DNA of 64,000 bases from assembly GCA_951799425.1 (NCBI GenBank), contig OX637393.1:10722744-10786743 (forward strand). The letters run 5' to 3'. Origin of the DNA: Ilex aquifolium. Lineage: Eukaryota; Streptophyta; Magnoliopsida; Aquifoliales; Aquifoliaceae. The translations under genes were made by a program, and so were the position numbers. The first letter of the stretch is position 1. The number at the start of each line of letters is the position of its first letter. This document shows, in pieces, positions 57,288-64,000 of the stretch. The notes below the pieces were generated by a model. It was not told the origin of the DNA, made no database searches, and saw nothing but the letters and a program-made list of their open reading frames with translations.

Positions 57288-59220
57288 AGAGCTTTTACCT
57301 CAACCCATGGGGTTTTCAAAAAAAATACCCAAAAAAGGGTTGTTTTGAAAGTATTTCCCAAACCCAGGTTGTTTTAAAAACGTCAGTTGGAATAGCGTTT
57401 TTTAGACCAAAAAACGTCAGTTGGAGTAACGTTTTTAAACTAAAAACGTCGGTTGTTTTTTGTTTAACACTGTAGGCAAGAAAGGACCTAAAAACATCAG
57501 TACAACTGACGTTTTAAGCTAGATGGATTTTCTGATTTCGTTTTCCCTCTTCTTTCCTTCTTCTCTGTTATTTCGATTTTCTTCCTTCTTCCCCCAAATC
57601 AGTTGAGCCCTAACCTCCTTCAGGCGACTAGGTAGCAGCACCACCAGCCAGCACCACCAGCGTCCCCACCATCCCAAACTCACAGCCCCTGCACCACCAC
57701 CATCCCAAACCTATAGCCCCTGCACCACCACCATCGGTAACCGACAGACCCAGCACCACCAACATCCCAAACCCACAGCCCCTGCACCACCACAATCCGA
57801 AATCCCCAGACCCACAATCACCACCATCCGAAAGCAAGATTGGACCGAACAACAAGCAAGACAGATAGTATTTTGTCATTCTTTCCCCCATTGAATCCTA
57901 TAATTACACTTTGACCCCCATTTTTTTTATTGTACTTCAATAATGAGACCGACGTCAAGAAAAAACTATTGTCACATACGAAGGACAAAAAGAAAATCAG
58001 ATTTTTATTTTTGATTTTATTTCAATAAATGACATAATAGAATAAGAATTTTGATTATAAAATTTATGTTATATTATGAATGACTTAGACCATTTGTTTG
58101 ATTTTTTAGTTTTATTCCAATAGATAGTATAATTATATATTAATTACGTTTTACATTGTATAATTTATTAACAGATATATTTATACGAGTGCAGACAAAT
58201 TTTAGGGATTTATGTGTAATATTTTAAATGTCAGGGAGTCTGAGTGATTAAGTGATTCAGACAATGAAATACCTGGGAGGCAATGATTTATTGCAAACTT
58301 AATGTTATTCAGACAATGAAATACCCTCAATTACATATTTGCTTCTTTTTACATTTGAAGCAATTCTAAAAGCTCCATGTGGCGAGAAATGTATGTAAGT
58401 GGCATTATGTCGAGAAGTGTTAAGTATCTACAGAATGAAGAAATACCTTTATAGGATCTATTCACCGTAGAAGAAAGGTCAAAGGATGAGGAACACCCAA
58501 CATTTTCATTTAAGTGAAGTACAATAAAAACAATGGGGGTCAAAGTGCAATTATAGGAATCAATGGGGGAAAGAATGACAAAATACTATCATGTCTTGCT
58601 TGCTGTTCGGTCCAGTCTTGCTTTCGGATGGTGGTGATTGTGGGTCTGGGGGTTTCGGATGGTGGTGGTGCAGGGACTGTGGGTTTGGGATGGTGGTGGT
58701 GCTGGGCCTGTGTAATTTCGCCTGGTGGAGGTGGGTTTCAGGTGGTGGTGGAGTGGGTTGCAGACTCTGGTGGAGAAAGGTGGTGGTGGAGTGGGTTGCA
58801 GATTATGGTGGACAAAGGTGGACGCTGGTGGTGATGTTGCCTAATCGCCTGAAGGAGGTTAGGGCTCAACTGATTTGGGGGAAGAAGAAAGAAAATCGAA
58901 ATAACAGAGAAGAAGGAAAGAAGAGGAAAAAGGAAATCAGAAAATTCATCTAGCTAAAAACATCAGTGGAAATGACGTTTGCAATGAAAACGTCAATTGT
59001 ACTAACGTTTTTAGGTCCTATCTTGCCTACAGTGTTGAACAAAAAAGTCAATTGGTCTGATGTTTTGAGCCTAAAAACGTTACTCCAACTGACGTCTTTT
59101 GGTCTAAAAACGTTATTCCAACTGACGTTTTTAAAACAATTTGGATTTGGGAAATACTTTCAAAATAACCCTTTTTTGGGTATTTTTTTTGAAAATCCCA
59201 TGGATTGGGGTAAAAGCTCC
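57288..59220. mobile_element. Mutator-like foldback element with long inverted arms
   Basis: The left arm (57288 to about 57945) and right arm (about 58514-59220) are inverted copies of 650-700 bp; the ends are AGAGCTTTTACC and GGAGCTTTTACC. GACTCTTTG occurs on both sides (57279-57287 and 59221-59229), the 9 bp duplication typical of Mutator-like elements. Each arm has repeats of ACGTCAGTTGGA-type motifs near the end and a CCACCA/TGGTGG-rich inner part, perhaps captured DNA. The spacer of about 570 bp is non-coding. No transposase is present. Confidence 0.87.
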
Positions 59221-59229
59221 GACTCTTTG

Positions 59230-60600
59230 AGGTGAAAACAATACACTTCAGTATATAGATTATCAGCATGGTGAAACTAAAACAAAGGGTCGCGGGTGTG
59301 GCATTGTGATAAACCACTGGAAAAACTCCACTACCTTTTGCGCACTAGTTTGGATTGATAAATATTTTGTGTTCTTTTTACATTTTTGTTATGGCATTGT
59401 CTTATACTGCACCTAATAATATTTTCTTGTGGCATCAGAGAAGTTTATGCAAGCATTACGTTTCTTTCTTGACTAAGTCACTATTAGGTACACAAGAAGA
59501 CATTGGAACCTTAATTTTTTTATTTTGGTTAAACCTCGATCGTGAAAATTTTTATAATTGTAACTAGAAAATGCTATTTGGACTTAATTTGAGGACTTAA
59601 TATAGTGATATAATAATGTACAACCATTGGATTGGTTGTGGGTTTCATCTAACATTAGAACTCAAACCTAATCAAATGCTTACACTGAAGCCACATCATT
59701 AGGTCCCTATAGCATGGTAAAGCTCATTACGTCTCCTGACAAGGTGTAATTTCCTTTTTTATTACTACTACGAAGACACTGGACTGATTCTCAAATATTT
59801 GGGTTCTTTAATATCAGATTCATTCAATGTATAAACATCGTTGTTCATTTCCAATATTGGCACAGGCTTATGATACTACACTTTTATCGACTTGTGACTT
59901 ATACCTAAAAGAACAGCTGGTGTGTTTTACAAAGCTAGTACAACAGCGAGTTAGAAATTACCCTTAAATTCACTATTACAGTATCAACAAAATATGGATT
60001 GATACGAGAAGTAATGAAAGCCAAACAAATGTTCACAAAGGGGCACAGACATAAATTCTTGATGGACTTTACTAATTTTGAATTGTGTATGTTCATTGTT
60101 CACGGCTGAAGAGGGAATGCATTCATATTATGTTAATGAAGACTTGGTGTGAAGCCTTAGAGCTTACGTTGCAAGAGCAAAAGGCCCGGAACTAAGTGAG
60201 CGAATGTGTATAAGCCCAACCATCGAATAGTGTTGGTCCTATGGACCGTGAACGGATTCGTCTGTCACTGTGGAGATTTTTTTTTATATACTATGATGTG
60301 TCTAATGACTCTAACGTACTCCTAACGAAAAGGCGATGGGAGCCGCTAAGCGAGTTCTGGATCGAATTCAGGTTGAAAATGTGTTGTCAATCCAATGAGT
60401 AATAGGTACAATTATAAAATAGAAAACCAGTATTTGCAGCATGAAGAGAATAAACTTGGACTTCCCGAAAACACAAATCATGCTTGATTATGAAAAATTG
60501 AATACAAACATTCAGCAAAGGAATGGTATTTAGTTTAAAAAGAATTGAATGATTTCATTGGTACATAGTTATCCCCCACCCCACCCCCTGGTGGTTGTGC
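59230..60600. other. spacer between the foldback element and GLP3
   Basis: No gene recognised. From about 60390 to 60600 the sequence resembles the 3' flank of GLP2 (45235-45465), for example CATGAAGAGAATAAAC. Confidence 0.5.
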
Positions 60601-60604
60601 TCGT

Positions 60605-61380
60605 CTAGTTGAACTGGGACCGAAAATCTTCGACTGTGGTCTTGTCGACCTGAAAGGCCTTGGCCAGTATGTCATCATCAATGGATGGGTTTGATCCAAA
60701 AACTGCATTAGCAATGGCAACAACACCGGGGTTCTGGCTATTCAAGAAGGCGATAACAACAGTATTTCCACTGTCCACATTCTGTTGAAAATGCACAAGC
60801 CCCATAGGAAAGACAAATACATCTCCCTTTTGAAGGATCTTACTGAAGACCTGGTTTTCAGGGTCGGAAGTCACGAAACCAACACGAAGTCTGCCTTCTA
60901 ACACTATAACTATCTCAGTGGCACGAGGGTGTCTGTGGATAGGGACAACACCCCCTGGTGCAAAGTCAACACGCACCGTCGAGATGTCAAGTGTGTTTAG
61001 TCCAGGTATCTGATCCACTGTGAGCCGGTTTATGTTAGAGCCAAGGGGGTTTGAAGTGTTGCCAGCTATATTAAGCCCACTATAGGAGAAATGATCGGCC
61101 TGTACATACTTAGGGTCCAAGCAAACATGACCATTTACTTGTACTGCCATCATCAATGAAACAAGTTAGAAAGCAACAAATATTTTCAAAACTTCTTTTA
61201 CAACATAGTTTCTGAAGTACAAAAGAATTTTATGGAAACAAATAAGCATTATGCTATCGAGTCCTTACCTGAGCTCTCGAAATCGGCGACGCAGAAATCT
61301 TGCAAAGGACTAGGATCAAAGGAACTGGCCAGACTGAAACTAACTGCTAGCAAACTCAATAACAACATGGGATTAGCCAT
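60605..61380 (-). CDS. germin-like protein 3 (two exons)
   Basis: A close paralogue of GLP2 with the same gene structure: CDS join(61380..61269, 61143..60605), 216 residues, intron 61144-61268 with GTAAGG and GGCAG borders. The signal peptide is MANPMLLLSLLAVSFSLASS, followed by FDPSPLQDFC with the first conserved cysteine. The metal ligands of both cupin boxes are kept (PIHRHPRATE; FPMGLVHFQQN). Differences from GLP2 include Asp for Gly in NTLDIS, Asn for His in SGLNIAGN and Gln for Arg in PENQVF. The mature protein should be an oligomeric apoplastic cupin; its activity is unknown. The two genes are probably tandem duplicates later separated by transposons. Confidence 0.95.
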
Positions 61381-61462
61381 CTTGATCTCCTTCTTATTAT
61401 TATTATCAGAAGCTATTTACTTTGAAATGCAAAAGTACTAGTGCTTGCACAAGCTCTTGTTC

Positions 61463-61473
61463 AGATATATAAA
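61463..61473 (-). promoter_or_regulatory. TATA box of GLP3
   Basis: The minus strand reads TTTATATATCTG about 85 bp upstream of the ATG at 61380. Confidence 0.65.
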
Positions 61474-61479
61474 CTTCCG

Positions 61480-62296
61480 TCTGGTAATGAAATGAGCTAA
61501 AAAGCAATGGCGCCAAATACTAATTCTTTCCAAGCATACAAATACAAATGAGATGACATACTCCGTCTTAAAAGTGGCGCTGCAATATGTAGATATAAAA
61601 GGTTAAATTACACTCTGCCTATTAAACTATGCTTTGGATCTCACTTTGTCCCTTAACTGTTGAATTTCTTACATTTTTCATTCAACTACTTCAATTGATT
61701 TCATATTAGATTTATAAATAGTTTAGAGGTCAAAGTAATATAATTTTCAATCAATTTTATAGTGTATGTTAATCACTGCGGTAATTTGAAACTAATAGTC
61801 ACAGTTACATGTGCATGTAAGATAGTTAAAGGGGCAATGTGAGAAAGAAACTATAGTTAAGAGGTCAAAGTATAATTTTTCGTAAAATAAATGAAGCCAT
61901 GCCGGCATTGAGTTGATTAAAGTAAGGTTCGGTTAGAATGCTGGCGTTATGTCCATGGTGTCTGGGATGCTGACTGAGTCAGTTTTGGATGTATGGGTAG
62001 AAGTTTAAAGTCCTTGCGCCGAATCAGTATTTGGCCAACATGAAGCAAAGGATTTGGCCATTGAATTGATCATTTCAGAGTATTGTTGAAGACATTTTCA
62101 AAGTACGTTTGAAAACTGTAAGCTAATTCAACATTTCAATGGTTGACACACACAATAAATATTGACGTAAAGTTTTAGTATCATGTCACTATCCAGTATC
62201 ACAAAGCTCAACCAGGTGCCGGCTTAACCGTTAAACTATGAGTTTATAGGTAGTCAATTATATCTTGGCATGCCAATTCAAATGGTGAAGAGACGG
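61480..62296. other. spacer upstream of GLP3
   Basis: AT-rich DNA with no gene or clear element. Confidence 0.5.
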
Positions 62297-62301
62297 GTTA
62301 G

Positions 62302-62892
62302 TGACGAACGCAGATTTAATTGGGCAGGCCCAATTAATGAGATATGTCCAAATCAACTACAAGACGGGTCAAGCCTAATTCATGGATTCGGCCCAGTCCA
62401 AAGTTTAAGGAGTCTAGAAGATTAACGCACGTGGGGAGTAATTATTGAGATACTCACTCTCGAATATCAAGACAACATTTAATTTACTTACCTTTTGTAG
62501 TTATTCTCCCCGAAGATCTAGTACTTTTACCCTCACGTCACTGCCTTAACCAAGACTCTGTCCTTATATATAAATTGTAAGCTCTCTCTACATGAGAGGA
62601 AATATCTCTACACACCCCACACATAATTCTTCTCTCTGCTAGTTATTGTATCCCTCTTGGGACTAACCATAGCTCTCTCTCTCGTTCACCTTACTTAATC
62701 AACAAAAGGTCCTCCGGCCACCGTTGTCATTGCTTGGAGTAGAGTAGGTCACCCGGACTGAACCACTATATATCTACGTGTTGACCTGATATTTACATTA
62801 TTGTCATTGATTGCTCTATTAATTGTCCATTAATTACATTTTATCACACACTCAACTGTTGATCTTGCATAAGACCGTTTTGTGCATTATCA
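62302..62892 (+). repeat. solo gypsy LTR (591 bp)
   Basis: It begins TGACGAACGCAG and ends TTTTGTGCATTATCA. The flanks GTTAG (62297-62301) and GATAG (62893-62897) match at four of five bases. Homology to 9577-10089 (ACGCACGTGGGGAGTAATTA) and to 52525-53186 identifies the family, here in plus orientation. A TATA-like TTATATATAAATTG lies at about 62573. No internal region remains. Confidence 0.8.
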
Positions 62893-62897
62893 GATAG

Positions 62898-64000
62898 AAT
62901 TGCTGGAATAATTTTACAGCATCGTGACCTCCTTTAACTCATGTTAGGATAATAATATGAAGGAACAAAAAAAGAGGGAGATAACAATAAAAACGACAAG
63001 CAAATAACTTTTGCTAGCTCCACCTGATTATTATTATTTTTATAATTAAATCCCAACGATACAGGGAGAAATTTATTAATACCAAAGGGAATTACACCTA
63101 GTCAAAGGGGACATAAACCTTACCCCTTTGCTCCACCTGAGTATGTCAAAGCACTTCACCATCTCTGATAAGCGCAATATTTCAACGTTCTATATTCGAG
63201 TTAGTTTTTTATATTGGGTGGATTTTCTTATTATGATGTTTATTTTGCGGAAACTTTGGTATAATGGTTTTGAGCAACTAATCATGTTTGAACAATAGTT
63301 TTGTACGTTTTGTTTATGGTTTTGCGAATCTCTTTATACGGGTTTCGCTCATACGGTTGGGTTGGCAACTGAAATGTGTTCCCATCCATTTTTTATGCAG
63401 GAGAACGGGTAGAAATAAGGGGATATAAATGAAAGGGGATAAGGAGACTAAACTGTTGATTTACACACAAATATTGGTTCAAAATTATACTCTAAGCCTG
63501 TTAATTCACAAAAAATATCACTACTAAATGTTTCAATTGATCTGTTGATTCCTAAGAATATCATATGAATTAGAAAAAGTAGAGACAAGCCTCATCCGTA
63601 ATATTGTTGATCAAAAACTGCTTAGCTCTAAGGCTCACAACAGTATAAATAGTACTTATAAAACCTAAAACTAATTAAGAAATAATAAAACGTGGCCTAA
63701 TTATAACTAATCACGTAATTAGATCATTATTATAGATTTTGCCGAAAAAGAAAAGTTACAAACTAATCATACGACTAAAAATTACTAATAACCTGGATTA
63801 AGGCAAAACTAACAACGATCAATTCTAACTTAAGACAATGAAGTTATTCAACTACAAAAAATTACCAAAAAGGGCAAAAACTCGTTTTTCAGGTCCTAAA
63901 TGAAAAAATTTACCCGAAATCCGGTGCGATGAGTTCATCTTGGGCCACCATTTCTAACTGGACATGAGTTTTTCGAGACCCATGTATGTGGAAGTGCCTT
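62898..64000. other. spacer to the window end
   Basis: AT-rich DNA. I see no gene, LTR or other element that I can support. Confidence 0.5.

Noticed and set aside
57628-57891. Glycine-rich frames in both arms of the inverted repeat
   Set aside because: They come from the CCACCA/TGGTGG tract; the same DNA in the other arm gives a different frame. No conserved protein is seen.

Overview
This 64 kb window is nuclear DNA from a flowering plant, most likely a eudicot. Evidence: two-exon germin-like genes with plant-type signal peptides, plant-type Ty3/gypsy, Ty1/copia and L1 retroelements, CACTA and Mutator-like DNA transposons, AT-rich spacers with microsatellites, and captured exons of a plant-type beta-hexosaminidase. 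No rRNA, tRNA, CRISPR or prokaryotic feature was found. The species cannot be named from the sequence alone.

Host genes are few. They form one small germin-like protein (GLP) cluster. Two copies look intact, both on the minus strand: join(46331..46220, 46008..45470) and join(61380..61269, 61143..60605). Each encodes 216 residues, and their stop codons lie about 15.1 kb apart. A third copy on the plus strand (20649 to 31610) is dead. Its first exon is 8 bp short, which shifts the frame, and a 10,163 bp CACTA transposon splits its last codons. An isolated copy of the GLP 3' flank at 37196-37592 suggests a fourth copy whose coding part is gone.

Layout: 1-7665, the 3' part of a Ty3/gypsy element (integrase, a 55 bp tandem repeat, two antisense ORFs, polypurine tract, 3' LTR). 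7666-10931, duplicated spacer DNA around a truncated gypsy copy. 10932-17372, a full-length L1-type LINE on the minus strand with a perfect 13 bp target duplication. 17600-19048, a copia remnant with a solo LTR nested in its gag. 20649-31610, the disrupted GLP with the CACTA element, which carries an array of about 24 copies of an 82 bp palindrome unit, a 1.9 kb C-poor minisatellite and hexosaminidase exons. 33060-36000, a LINE scrap, a second CACTA end and a decayed gypsy gag. 39276-43728, a non-coding element with long LTRs. 45470-46331, GLP2. 49165-53186, a truncated gypsy gag-protease-RT. 55299-56447, a probable solo LTR. 56625-56730, a 106 bp CACTA MITE. 57288-59220, a Mutator-like foldback element. 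60605-61380, GLP3. 62302-62892, a solo LTR of the gypsy family seen twice elsewhere in the window.

The biology is that of a tandem defence/cell-wall gene cluster broken up by nested transposons, nearly all of them decayed. Many of their premature stops are of the CAG-to-TAG or CGA-to-TGA type, as expected from deamination of methylated cytosine. I found no clear new molecular system. The most notable structures are the CACTA element with its arrays and gene capture, and the gypsy element with two paralogous antisense ORFs. Family names are recalled from knowledge; no database search was possible.
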